Source: JANXQG01 sp963775975
GTDB lineage: Bacteria > Planctomycetota > Planctomycetia > Pirellulales > Thermoguttaceae
NCBI GenBank assembly: GCA_963775975.1
Contig: CAVZKX010000004.1
Span: 124,001 to 188,000 of the forward strand
Direction: 5' to 3'
DNA: 64,000 nucleotides
Positions within the stretch are counted from its first letter, which is position 1. Each line of letters opens with the position of its first letter. Both the position numbers and the translations under genes were made by a program. The notes beneath the pieces were generated by a model. That model ran no database searches. It worked only from the letters and a program-made list of their open reading frames with translations, and was not told the origin of the DNA. Positions 31,830 through 40,590 of the stretch are shown here, in pieces.

Positions 31830-31835
31830 TATAAT
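31830..31835 (+). promoter_or_regulatory. Candidate -10 box upstream of PEP-CTERM gene
   Basis: A perfect TATAAT stands about 85 bases before the ATG at 31919. The best -35 at a 17-base spacing is TGGCAA (31807-31812), a weak match. If used, transcription would start at the left edge of the repeated 70-base element, placing the whole element in the 5' leader. Confidence 0.4.
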
Positions 31836-31905
31836 AGGAGGCTGTACCCCAACCGACCAAGCGGCACTACTGCGGCTGCCGCGGAATCGGTTTTGTTAGG
31901 GACTC
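31836..31905 (+). ncRNA. Repeated intergenic element, copy 1 (possible structured RNA/leader)
   Basis: About 70 bases similar (roughly three quarters identical by eye) to 54866-54935. Shared landmarks in order are GAGGCT, AACCG, CAA, GGCAC, ACTG, ATCGGT, TTGTTAG and GACTC. Possible nested pairing: outer GAG with CTC, then ACCGA with TCGGT, then an inner CGGCA with TGCCG. It lies directly before the ribosome site of a PEP-CTERM gene. It could equally be a dispersed DNA palindrome; identity as RNA is inference. Confidence 0.35.
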
Positions 31906-31918
31906 AAAGGACGATCCG

Positions 31919-32641
31919 ATGTTCAAAAAACCCCGGTTGCGATTTTCGATCATGTTTCTCCTGGCGGGTTGTGCTGCGACTGCCAGCCGAGTCCATGCTG
32001 GCCTGGTCAATGGGGATTTCAGCAGCGGCAACACGGGCTTCACAAGCGGTTACGGGTATGCCTCGGCTTCCGATCCAGGCGGAGGGCACTACACGGTGGG
32101 AACCAACCCCCATACCTGGAACTCGTTCCTGACGAGCTTCGGTGACCACACCAGCGGGACGGGCAATATGCTCATCGCCGACGGCAGCGGGACGGCGAAC
32201 ACCCTGGTGTGGAGCGAATCTCTCACCGTGACCCCAAATAGCCAATACACCTTGACGTTCTATTCGGCCTCTTGCGGCAACGACAACGGCAACGGGATCG
32301 ATCCCAGCCCGGCGACTCTGGTTGCCACGGCAAATGGCGTACAAATCGGCGCCACTCTGCACGTTTCGGCGACCGACGGCGTGTGGACCCAGTTCACAGG
32401 CACGTTCAACTCCGGGTCCTTGACAACAGACGTGCTGGCGATCACCGATTCAAATCTGGCTGGCGGCGCCGGCAACGATTTCGCAATCGACGACATCAGC
32501 GCGGTCCCAGAGCCGTCCAGCTTCATCCTTCTCAGTTTGACGGGTATTGTTGTCGCCTTCTGCGGTTGGCGCTTCACCGGGCGGAAAGCAACGGTAAGCG
32601 AGAATTGTAAGCAGCGCCGTCAGCGTCAGTACTGTGTTTGA
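31919..32641 (+). CDS. Small PEP-CTERM secreted protein, 240 aa
   Basis: Signal peptide (FSIMFLLAGCAATASRVHA) followed by a jelly-roll-like domain of the kind seen in DUF642/carbohydrate-binding folds (LVNGDFSSGNTGF, later WTQFTGTFNSGS and IDDISAVPEP). The sorting tail is VPEPSSFILLSLTGIVVAFC then WRFTGRKA. About 20 extra residues follow the basic cluster, which is longer than usual and may reflect a lost stop. AAAGGA precedes ATG 31919. Likely surface-attached after exosortase processing (family knowledge). Confidence 0.85.
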   Translation: MFKKPRLRFSIMFLLAGCAATASRVHAGLVNGDFSSGNTGFTSGYGYASASDPGGGHYTVGTNPHTWNSFLTSFGDHTSGTGNMLIADGSGTANTLVWSESLTVTPNSQYTLTFYSASCGNDNGNGIDPSPATLVATANGVQIGATLHVSATDGVWTQFTGTFNSGSLTTDVLAITDSNLAGGAGNDFAIDDISAVPEPSSFILLSLTGIVVAFCGWRFTGRKATVSENCKQRRQRQYCV

Positions 32642-32702
32642 AGCTTCGGGGACCGCAATGGTTTCAATTCCCTCGGCCAAGTCGCCGGAACGTCAACGGT
32701 GA

Positions 32703-33324
32703 TCAATTCAGCGGCACCGGCGTGCCGTGCGGCGTGAAGCGGTCGAGAATCTGCCCGATGATCCGCTGCTCGGCGGCCGTGTCGCGGCCTTGGGGTATCC
32801 AGTTTTGTTCTTGCGCCGGGAGTCTGGTCCGGCTTGATGGGCGATGCGAGCGACGCATCGCTGCGGAAGGTGGCGGAGCCGGCGGTAGAGTGTTCCGGCT
32901 GCCGAAGATTCTCGAGTTCCTTGAACACGGCGACATCGACCCAAAATGTGCCGGTTCGGCGCGAATAAATGACTTTCACCACCGCATACCGCCGGATCGA
33001 CTGTAGCGTGCTCTCCAGTCGCTCGTAGTCGTTCGCGGAATCGTGGTACCAAGGTTCCAGATACGTCGCACCAGGCATGGGGAATGTGTCGATCCGTCCG
33101 TCGGTCACCGTCTCCCCGATCAGCCGCACGGGATCCTCGCGCTCGATACGGAAGTTCTGCTTGACGATATCCTCGACGCCGTCCCAGACCAACTGGTAGT
33201 TCGCAATAGGGATCGAAACGGGGTTGTCGTAGGCGACCGGCACAGCCTGAGATGGCAAATGAATGTCACCAATACAACCGGCGAGAAGAGGCAGCAAGAC
33301 GATAGCGGCAAGCGTGTTGCGCAT
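32703..33324 (-). CDS. Hypothetical lipoprotein, about 206 aa, frameshifted
   Basis: Lipoprotein signal MRNTLAAIVLLPLLAGCIGD with lipobox LAGC. The mature part includes VWDGVEDIVKQNFRIERED, FPMPGATYLEPWYHDSANDY and RTGTFWVDVAVFKELENL. A one-base shift at about 32805-32825 moves the frame to QEQNWIPQGRDTAAEQRIIG, which ends ILDRFTPHGTPVPLN. An alternative start at 33339 adds five residues; neither has a ribosome site. No enzyme motif. It probably sits in the outer membrane or periplasm, divergent from flhA. Confidence 0.72.
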
Positions 33325-33573
33325 GACCGATGTCGGCATTTGGTATTGAGGAGAATTTCTGTACGACGGCCGAGTTACCCTCCAATCAGGGTGATCGGCG
33401 CGGCAAGTTTCGCAGGAACTGACAATAGGAGCAAGACCAGTTCGGAGTTCAATAAATGCAAAGGCTGACATGCACCCCTGGTCCCGGCACGCCGGGATCG
33501 CTCTGGACACGCCCAGCCTTTTGCGATACCTTTCCCGCCGCTTTTCTTCGATCGTTTTCGGCGGGAGAAATGG

Positions 33574-35686
33574 ATGTCCTCGGGGCTCGCAGCAAAAACC
33601 GCGATGTCGACCGGCCGCGCTACACGACTGCAAGACCTGATCTTCCCGGTAGGGATCGTCGCCAGTGTGCTTGTCATTCTGGTGCCGCTGCCGACGCCGC
33701 TGATGGATCTGCTGCTTTCGGCAAACATCGCCATCGCGGTGATCATGCTGCTGACGACGATCTACGTCCGCACGCCGCTGGAATTCAGCATCTTTCCCTC
33801 GCTGCTGCTGGCCACGACGCTCTTCCGCCTGGTGCTCAACGTGGCCACTACGCGACTGATTCTCACACAGGCGCGGCAAAGAAGGCCTAATGGCGGCCGG
33901 GGGCGTGGTCAAGACCTTCGGCCAGTTCGTCACCGGCGGCGCGACGGGAATTGACAAAATTGTCGTCGGCCTGATCATCTTTGCCATCATCGTCATCATC
34001 CAGTTCGTCGTGATTACCAAGGGCGCCACGCGCATCAGCGAAGTGGCCGCCCGATTTGCCTTGGACGGAATGCCGGGCCGGCAAATGGCCATCGACGCCG
34101 ACCTGAACGCCGGCACGATCGACGAGCGCGAGGCCCAGCGCCGCCGCAAAGAGGTCAGCCAGCAGGCCGACTTTTTCGGCGCAATGGACGGTGCTAGCAA
34201 GTTCGTCCGTGGCGACGCCGTCGCGGGCATCATCATCACGCTCATCAATATCGTCGGCGGGCTATTCATCGGCGTTATCGAGTCGGGCATGTCGCTCGGC
34301 CAGGCCGGTTCGCTCTTCACTACGCTCACGATCGGCGACGGCCTGGTGAGCCAGGTGCCCGCGTTCTTGATCTCGCTGGCCGCCGGCTTGCTCGTCACGC
34401 GCAGCAGCCACGAAACCGACCTGCCGCACGAATTCATCAAGCAACTCTTCTCGCGTCCGCAGGCCCTGGCCGTGGCGGGCGGTTTCCTTTCGATCTTGAT
34501 CTTCACGAGCCTGCCGCGGATTCCGCTCTTGGCCATCGGGGCCACGTGCATCGGCGCGGCCCTGAGCTCGAACCGCCGCGGGGCGGCGGCCAAGGCGGCG
34601 ACCGAGGCCAAAAAACAGGCAGATATGGCCAAACCGGCTGAAACCCGAGTGGAAGATTACTTGAGCGTCGATCCGATGGAGGTCGAGATCGGCGTCGCCT
34701 TGATCCGGCTCGCCGATCCACGCCGCGGCGGCGACTTGCTTGAGCGCATCCAGCGCGTGCGCCAGAACGTGGCGGGCGAGATCGGCATCATTCTGCCGAA
34801 GGTTCGCATCCGCGACAATATGCGGCTCGATCAGAACCAGTATCGCATCAAGATCGCCGATATGCCGGTGGCCGAGGGGACGATTTACGCCGCCAAGTTT
34901 CTCGCGATGGATGCCGGCACGACGAGCGGCAAGATCCAGGGCATGGCAACTCGGGAGCCGGCATTCGGCACGCCCGCCGTCTGGATCGACGCCCAGTCCC
35001 GCGACCAGGCCGAGATGTATGGCTACACGGTGGTAGAGCCGGGCAGCGTGATCGCCACTCACCTTACCGAAACGATCCGCCGCCACGCCGACGAAATCCT
35101 CACCCGCGACGCGACGAAACACCTCATCGACGAACTGAAGCGGACGACGCCGGTGGTGGTCGACGAATTGATCCCGAGCGTGATGAAGCTCGCCGAAGTG
35201 CAGCAGATCTTGCAGATGCTCCTGCGCGAGGGCGTGCCGATCCGCCAGCTTGGTCCGATCCTGGAGACCCTAGGCGACTACGCCCCGCGGACCAAGGAGC
35301 CGGTGCTCTTGACAGAATACGTGCGGCATCGCCTGGCGCGCTCGATCTGCACGCGGCATCGCGACGCGCAGAACAAGCTCTTTGTCGTAACGCTCGATCC
35401 GGCACTGGAAGACCGCATCCGCGCCGGCTTCGAGCACAACGAGCACGGGCTGTTCATTCGCATGTCGCCGCAGGCGATCGAGGCCACCTGCCGGCAGATT
35501 GCCGCGGGCGTGGAGAAGCTGACGCTGACGAATCATGCGCCGATTGTGCTCGTCAGCCCGCAAATCCGCGCCGCCTTGCGGCAGATGACCGTTTCGCATT
35601 TGCCGCATTTGCTGGTGCTGAGCTACAACGAGATCACGCGGGATACGAAGATCGAAGCGATGGCGATGGTGAGCGACGCGAGGTGA
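33574..35686 (+). CDS. flhA: Flagellar export gate protein FlhA, frameshifted
   Basis: FlhA forms the cytoplasmic-ring gate of the flagellar type III export apparatus. The N-terminus has eight membrane segments (first LIFPVGIVASVLVILVPLP), and the family signature RISEVAARFALDGMPGRQMA then IDADLNAGTID is intact. The C-terminal cytoplasmic domain has VWIDAQSRDQAEMYGYTVVE and ends at residue ~700, a normal length. A one-base indel at about 33870-33890 separates VLNVATTRLILT from GLMAAGGVVKTFGQFVTGG. GGGAG precedes ATG 33574. The next flagellar gene, flhF, is displaced by a palindrome island and a foreign-looking gene. Confidence 0.94.
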
Positions 35687-35763
35687 GAAAATCCGGAAAA
35701 TGAAGCACGACAATCGAAGCAAAGTTGAAAATCGAAATGCGAAACAGGGTGCCGCGCCACGAT

Positions 35764-35956
35764 TACCGCGAAGCGGTTCAACCCCAAAGCCCAGGGTCGC
35801 GAAGCGCACCCTGGGTCGCAGGCAAACGACAGGCCCGCACCGCAACGCGGTGCGCAAGGAGTTGCACCCTTTCAGGGTGCGAACGGTTATCGCATTTCGT
35901 TACCCAGTGTGCGCTCCGCGACCCTGGGCTATGGAGTTACACGCCTTCGGTGTGAA
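35764..35956. repeat. Island of six short palindromes downstream of flhA
   Basis: Hairpins follow one another: ACCGC/GCGGT (35765-35777), CCCAGGGT/ACCCTGGG (35790-35815), GCACCGC/GCGGTGC (35837-35853), GCACCCT/AGGGTGC (35864-35880), CCCAGTGT/ACCCTGGG (35903-35928) and TTACACGCC/GGTGTGAA (35937-35956). Most have 3-base loops. This mosaic style is REP-like and common between planctomycete genes. No transposase is linked here. Confidence 0.75.
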
Positions 35957-35989
35957 AGTTGATTAACGAAAACAATCGAGTAGCAAAGC

Positions 35990-36817
35990 ATGATCACATA
36001 TATTCTGTTAGGCGCGGCAATCGTGTTGAGCCAGACATTCGCGACAAAAGAGGACGCGAAAATGGCCCCGACTCAGTCACGATATCTCGCATACGCGGAA
36101 GCATTATCGACCTCAATCGCAGTCATCAATTGGCCGATTGACATTTCCATCGTTGCTGATCGCTGCGACACATTTGACGACTGCCAAGTATCATTGCTTA
36201 TTTCCCGACACGCGTCCAATAACGAATTAAAGAGCAAAGCATCGGCCGACTGGTCGGCACCAAATTCGACGGCAAGCTGGTCGGCACATACTTATACGCC
36301 GTACCTGCCGACCGGTTCCCTAAGGGACTTCGTAGCGGGAAAATGCACCAATGCAATAATTCCACTGGTGATCGCGAAGTCGCCAGTAACAGCAGCAATC
36401 TTTAAGCAGCCAGCATTCAAATGTCCCGATCCATATTCGCATTCCGACGAATCGGCCGAAGTGGAAAAGGTCGTTCTTCAAGAGACAACGCTTTGTGAGA
36501 AGTGCGGGATCGGTGCAGTCCCAATTGATAGCGAGCACGGGCTTGTCGGAAACTTGTCGGAGTCGATGCCGATTGACTCCGATACGGCAGCTTTGAGAGA
36601 CAAGGCAAGGAACTTCGCTTCGAGCATCGATTGGATCGCAAAACAAAAAGAGCCGCCTCCTGCAAAGCCCGATTTTCCGATCCGCGCTAACTGGACCAAG
36701 CTGTTTTCGGCCAAATGGGACGACGATGGCGGGTTCACGCTGGGTGGTCAGCACTTCTCGCCCGAAGGGTGCAATGACCGATTCGTCGAGACAAACGGAT
36801 TGATGGCCATCTGGTAG
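35990..36817 (+). CDS. Hypothetical exported protein between flhA and flhF, 275 aa
   Basis: Begins with a short hydrophobic stretch (MITYILLGAAIVLSQTFA) that could be a signal peptide. The mature part has eight cysteines, including a CEKC pair near residue 168, and the end FSPEGCNDRFVETNGLMAIW. No family recognised. Base composition is visibly more AT-rich than the flagellar genes, codon choice differs, and there is no clear Shine-Dalgarno before ATG 35990. Flanked by a palindrome island, it looks like an insertion into the flagellar cluster (inference). Confidence 0.5.
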   Translation: MITYILLGAAIVLSQTFATKEDAKMAPTQSRYLAYAEALSTSIAVINWPIDISIVADRCDTFDDCQVSLLISRHASNNELKSKASADWSAPNSTASWSAHTYTPYLPTGSLRDFVAGKCTNAIIPLVIAKSPVTAAIFKQPAFKCPDPYSHSDESAEVEKVVLQETTLCEKCGIGAVPIDSEHGLVGNLSESMPIDSDTAALRDKARNFASSIDWIAKQKEPPPAKPDFPIRANWTKLFSAKWDDDGGFTLGGQHFSPEGCNDRFVETNGLMAIW

Positions 36818-36883
36818 CTGTAATCCACTTGAAGTTATTTCTGCAATCTCAGAATCTCAAATCTCAGATAACTGAACACGATC

Positions 36884-38058
36884 ATGGAACTCAAAACCTA
36901 CCGCGCCGCGACGATGCACGATGCCCTGGCGATGGTCCGCCACGACATGGGGCCCGACGCGGCCGTGCTGCATACCCGCGAAGTCCAGTCCCGTCGCCTT
37001 TTCGGCTGGCTCAACGGCCCGCGCAGATCGAGGTCACCGCCTCGCGCGGCGTGAATGTGCCGAGCCGATTGCCCGGACGCGGCCAACATGAGGACGAGCA
37101 TTCGCGCGAGGATGACGTCCGGCAGCGAGACGACAGTCAGTACGCGCCTGCCGTCGCTATTGCGAAGCCGCAAGCGGATGTCAGCGAGGCGATGCAGAGC
37201 CAGTTGAGCGAGCTGCAGCAGATGGTCGAGGACCTCTGCCGCCGCGGCGACACCCCAGGCCACGATCTGCCGCAGGAACTGTTCCAACTGTTCACCGATT
37301 TGCTCGACTCCGACCTCAGCGAGGAGTTGGCCCGCGAACTGGTCGAGCGGGTGCGGAGCGAGACTCGCGGTTCGCAAATCGACGACCTTTTGATGGTCAA
37401 GGCCCGGCTGGCGCGGATGATCGAGTCGGAGGTCCGCGTGTCCGGCCCGATCCAGACGCCGCCCGACCGCTGCCGGCTTGTGGCCCTCGTCGGGCCGACC
37501 GGCGTCGGCAAAACCACCACCATCGCCAAGCTGGCGGCCAATTATCGCCTCAAGGAAAAACGCCGCGTCGGCCTGATCACGGTCGATACGTATCGCATCG
37601 CGGCGGTTGAGCAATTGCGGACCTACGCCGACATCATCGACCTGCCGATGCAGGTGGTCTCCACGCCCCGCGAGATGCGCGAGGCGGTGGCCCGCATGGA
37701 CGATCTCGACTTGATCCTCCTCGATACGGCCGGACGCAGCCCGAAGGACGATGTCCGCATCCAGGAGCTTCGCGCGTTTCTGACCGAGGCCGACGCCGAC
37801 GAGGTGCATCTCGTGCTCAGCAGCGTGGCGGGCGGACGCGTGCTGGAGCAGACGGCCGAGCGCTTCGCCGCCGTCGGCACCACCGCCTTGATCCTCACGA
37901 AACTCGACGAATCGAGCGGACTAGGCAACATCCTGCCGCTGATTCGCACTAGCAAGCTGCCGTTGAGTTATATGACCAATGGCCAAAACGTGCCGGATGA
38001 TATTGAAGTGGCGGAATCGATGCGGGTGGCGAGGTTGATACTCGGGATGGAAGGATAA
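36884..38058 (+). CDS. flhF: Flagellar SRP-type GTPase FlhF, frameshifted
   Basis: FlhF is an SRP-family GTPase that helps place and number flagella. The start MELKTYRAATMHDALAMVRH is the classic FlhF N-terminus. The GTPase has G1 GPTGVGKTTTIAKLAA, the SRP-type DTYRIAAVEQL box, G3 DTAGRSPKD and G4 TKLDE. A one-base insertion at about 37015-37025, in the CCCG run, splits RRLFGWLNG from AQIEVTASRGVNVPSRLP. Total length near 390 residues is normal. It is followed by a palindrome island and flhG. Confidence 0.93.
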
Positions 38059-38071
38059 CTTACGCAAAACT

Positions 38072-38201
38072 CGTTCCCACGCTCCGCGTGGGAACGTACT
38101 GGCGGCCGCTCCGCGGCCCCGCGAAGATTTACGTTTGAAATGTAAGTTGAAAAGGGACGCAGAGCGTCCCGTATGGCGTTCCCACGCAGAGCGTGGGAAC
38201 G
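38072..38201. repeat. Palindrome island between flhF and flhG
   Basis: Four hairpins with 3-base loops: CGTTCCCACGC with its complement at 38072-38096 and again at 38177-38201 (loops TCC and AGA), GGCGGCCGC with an imperfect complement at 38101-38121, and GGGACGC/GCGTCCC at 38154-38170. The CGTTCCCACGC arm is a widespread dispersed palindrome type. The last copy ends 10 bases before the flhG start, so it may affect its translation. Confidence 0.75.
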
Positions 38202-38211
38202 AGTAGGAATC

Positions 38212-39038
38212 ATGGACCAAGCCACCGAACTCCGAGCCCTCATGCGAGAAGCCGCGTCGTCGCGCGCCCCGGCGATTCGCCGGCTCGGCGGATCGTGGTC
38301 TTCGGCGGCAAGGGCGGCGTCGGCGCGACTTCGGTCGCCGTGAACCTGAGCGTGGCCCTGGCTAGGGAAGGCCGGCGATGCCTGCTCTGCGACGCGGCCG
38401 GCGGTGACGTTTCGCTGCAACTCCGCCTGGAACCGCGGCATACGTTGGCCGACGTGCTGGCGGGAAATTGTGGACTTGATGAGACTGCTTTGCCCGGCCC
38501 GGGTGGTGTGCAGATTGTGCCGGGCGCGCACGAAATGTCAACCTCGAGCGATTTGACCGAACATGCCTGGAAGCGCGTGCTCGGGCAATTGCCTGGCGTC
38601 GCTCTGCGGCCGGAGGTTATCGTGATCGACGCCGGCAACCGGCCGGATGCGATGGCGCGGCAGTGTTGGCGGGCGGCCGATCGCGTGCTGCTGGTCAGCA
38701 CGACCGAAACCGCCGCGATTATGAACGCCTATGCGTCAATAAAACTGCTCAACGATCCGGCCCGATCGGCTTCGATCGCGCTGGTGCTGAACCGCTCGCG
38801 AAGCGATGCGGCGGCCGACGAAGCCCAGCGGCGGCTCGCACACGCCTGCCGGCGGTTCCTCGGCCTGCCGCTGCGAAGCGTCGGGACCGTGCCGGAGGAT
38901 GCGAACGTATGTGAATGCACGGCGTGCGGCGTGCCGTTCGTGCTAGCAGTGCCAGCGTGTGCGGCAAGCGTCGCGGTAAAGCAGGCGGCACGAGCAATAA
39001 TAAACCCCACGTCGCCTCGTAAACCGGTGGCGGCATGA
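38212..39038 (+). CDS. flhG: MinD-like ATPase FlhG/FleN, frameshifted
   Basis: FlhG is the ATPase partner of FlhF that limits flagellar number. It begins MDQATELRALMREAASSR (the FlhF-activating N-terminal helix). After a one-base shift at about 38260-38285 comes PARRIVVFGGKGGVGATSVA with the deviant Walker A motif, then VIVIDAGN as the Walker B-type strand and a MinD-like fold to residue ~275. ATG 38212 gives a start matching FlhG proteins. It sits between flhF and a small membrane protein before fliA, a common planctomycete order (family knowledge). Confidence 0.9.
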
Positions 39039-39162
39039 TGAAAGGAAAAAAACTCAACCTAAGCTTCGGTGCGACCGATATAGACGGACAAGCATTGCTA
39101 GTAAATGCGATGTCAAACTTTTCCGGTCAGGCAAAGTTTAACGACGGTCCGGAGACGCACTC

Positions 39163-39420
39163 GTGGCCCGACAATACGCTGCTGTCCTTGGCCTCTTGGC
39201 GCTCGTGGTCTCGCTGTTGCGGGGCCTCGCGGCCGGCGGCGGAGGCGAAGCGACGCTGTGGACGGCGTGGCTCAGCCTACTGGCGTTTTCGGTCATCGGC
39301 GCGGGGATCGGCTGGCTGGCGGAACAGATCATTCGGGATTCGGTCAGCAGCCAAATCTTGTCGGAATTGCAGGAACAGAAATCCAAATCGCCGGCCATCG
39401 CTACTCAGCCGGCCGGTTAG
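39163..39420 (+). CDS. Small membrane protein between flhG and fliA, 85 aa
   Basis: Starts at GTG 39163 with GGAG eight bases upstream. Two hydrophobic helices (QYAAVLGLLALVVSLLRGLA and WLSLLAFSVIGAGIGWLAEQ) are followed by a charged tail. Its position between the FlhG and sigma-factor genes suggests a flagellar link; I recall similar short proteins at this place in planctomycetes but no function is known. Confidence 0.68.
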   Translation: MARQYAAVLGLLALVVSLLRGLAAGGGGEATLWTAWLSLLAFSVIGAGIGWLAEQIIRDSVSSQILSELQEQKSKSPAIATQPAG

Positions 39421-39525
39421 TGAATCACGGAAGTAATCGCTCCGTTGCGGCGCTCGATCGCTGAAACGGCGAACTGAACACTTAGTACCGAGTACTGAGT
39501 ACTGAAATCTGTCACGGAGGATCGC

Positions 39526-40310
39526 ATGGCAACGGCAGTCGCCCCAGAAGACGTTGAACAACTGTGGACCGAATTCAAGCAGGACCAGAATAACCAGGAT
39601 CTGCGCAACCGCCTGGTGGAAATCTATCTGCCGCTGGTGAAATACAACGGCGAGCGGATCTGGTCGCGGCTGCCCGAAGGCGTCGAGCTCGACGACCTGA
39701 TTTCGGCCGGCGTGTTCGGCCTGATGGACGCCATCGACGCCTTCGACCTGTCGCGCGGCGTGAAGTTCGAGACCTACTGCGTGCCGCGCATCCGCGGCGC
39801 GATGCTCGACGAGCTGCGCACGATGGACTGGGTGCCGCGGCTGGTCCGCTCCAAGGCCAGCAAGCTCAACGAAGGCCATCAAGACCCTCGAAGCCCAGCT
39901 CGGCCGCCAGCCCACCGAGATCGAACTGGCCGAGCAGATGCAAATCTCGGTGGCCGAGCTGGAAAAGATGATGCATCGACGCCAACGCCGTCAACCTCAT
40001 CAGCCTGAACAAGAAGTGGTACGAGACCGACAGCTACAAGGACGTCCGCGAGATCGACATCCTCGAAGACAAGAAGGGCGAAGACCCCACGCGGCGCATC
40101 CAGAAGAACGACCTGATGCGGCTGGTGACCAAGGGCCTGAACCGCAACGAGCGGCTGATCATCATCCTCTACTACTACGAAGAGTTGACGATGAAGGAGA
40201 TCGGCGCCACGCTCGATCTCTCCGAAAGCCGCGTCAGCCAGATGCACAGCTCGATCGTCGACCGCTTGAAGAACCAGCTTGGCCGCCGCAGGCCGGAATT
40301 TGGGTCGTGA
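39526..40310 (+). CDS. fliA: Flagellar sigma factor FliA (sigma-28), two frameshifts
   Basis: FliA directs RNA polymerase to late flagellar promoters. Region 2 is clear: LPLVKYNGERIWSRLPEGV, DDLISAGVFGLMDAIDAFD, VKFETYCVPRIRGAMLDELR. Region 3 has LGRQPTEIELAEQMQIS, and region 4 has LIIILYYYEELTMKEIGATL with the helix-turn-helix SESRVSQMHSSIVDRL. One-base shifts at about 39870-39885 and 39970-39980 divide it into three frames, but the joined protein (~260 residues) has normal length and order. ATG 39526 follows GGAGG at ideal distance. It is the last gene of the flagellar block. Confidence 0.9.
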
Positions 40311-40410
40311 CGTGACTCGTTGCTCCGGAGACCTGGCTTTTACCGACATTGCCGCCAAGAATCAGATCTCGCATAAAACTCGTGGGGCAAATTGCCAAGC
40401 GGCCGTAGCC

Positions 40411-40495
40411 GGCAGATTGGCAATCTGCCTCACGTTCATTTCGGTAAGCTGGTTCGATCCAGCATAATGCACCGCTTAAAGGCGGGACTCCAGCG
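40411..40495. repeat. Dispersed palindromic repeats upstream of hemA
   Basis: A hairpin GGCAGATT/AATCTGCC lies at 40411-40429. At 40472-40495 is the reverse complement of part of the cruciform at 44029-44082 (sharing CGCTGGAGTCCCGCCTTTA). These are dispersed intergenic repeats, not genes. Confidence 0.6.
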
Positions 40496-40526
40496 CCTGC
40501 CGATTCCGGAATCGTCGCTGTCAGGG

Positions 40527-40532
40527 TATAAT
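40527..40532 (+). promoter_or_regulatory. hemA: Candidate -10 box for hemA
   Basis: A perfect TATAAT lies about 60 bases before the hemA start, preceded by GGG. A -35 match at 17 bases (TTCCGG) is poor, so this is a suggestion only. Confidence 0.4.
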
Positions 40533-40590
40533 ATCGGGAGTCGAAGGATCTTGATTTTAACCGCCCTTTCTTCGCTCGAGGATCAAAGCC

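Noticed and set aside
32626..34632. 668-codon open frame on the minus strand
   Set aside because: Its first two thirds are antisense to flhA; only the last part, from about 33324, is the lipoprotein, and even that leaves this frame at a shift.
35764..38201. CRISPR-like look of the two hairpin islands
   Set aside because: Units differ in sequence and spacing, are palindromic throughout, have no spacers and no cas genes nearby.
39860..39985. Programmed frameshifting in fliA
   Set aside because: No slippery heptamer with a downstream structure was evident, and comparable shifts occur in many unrelated genes here; sequence error is simpler.
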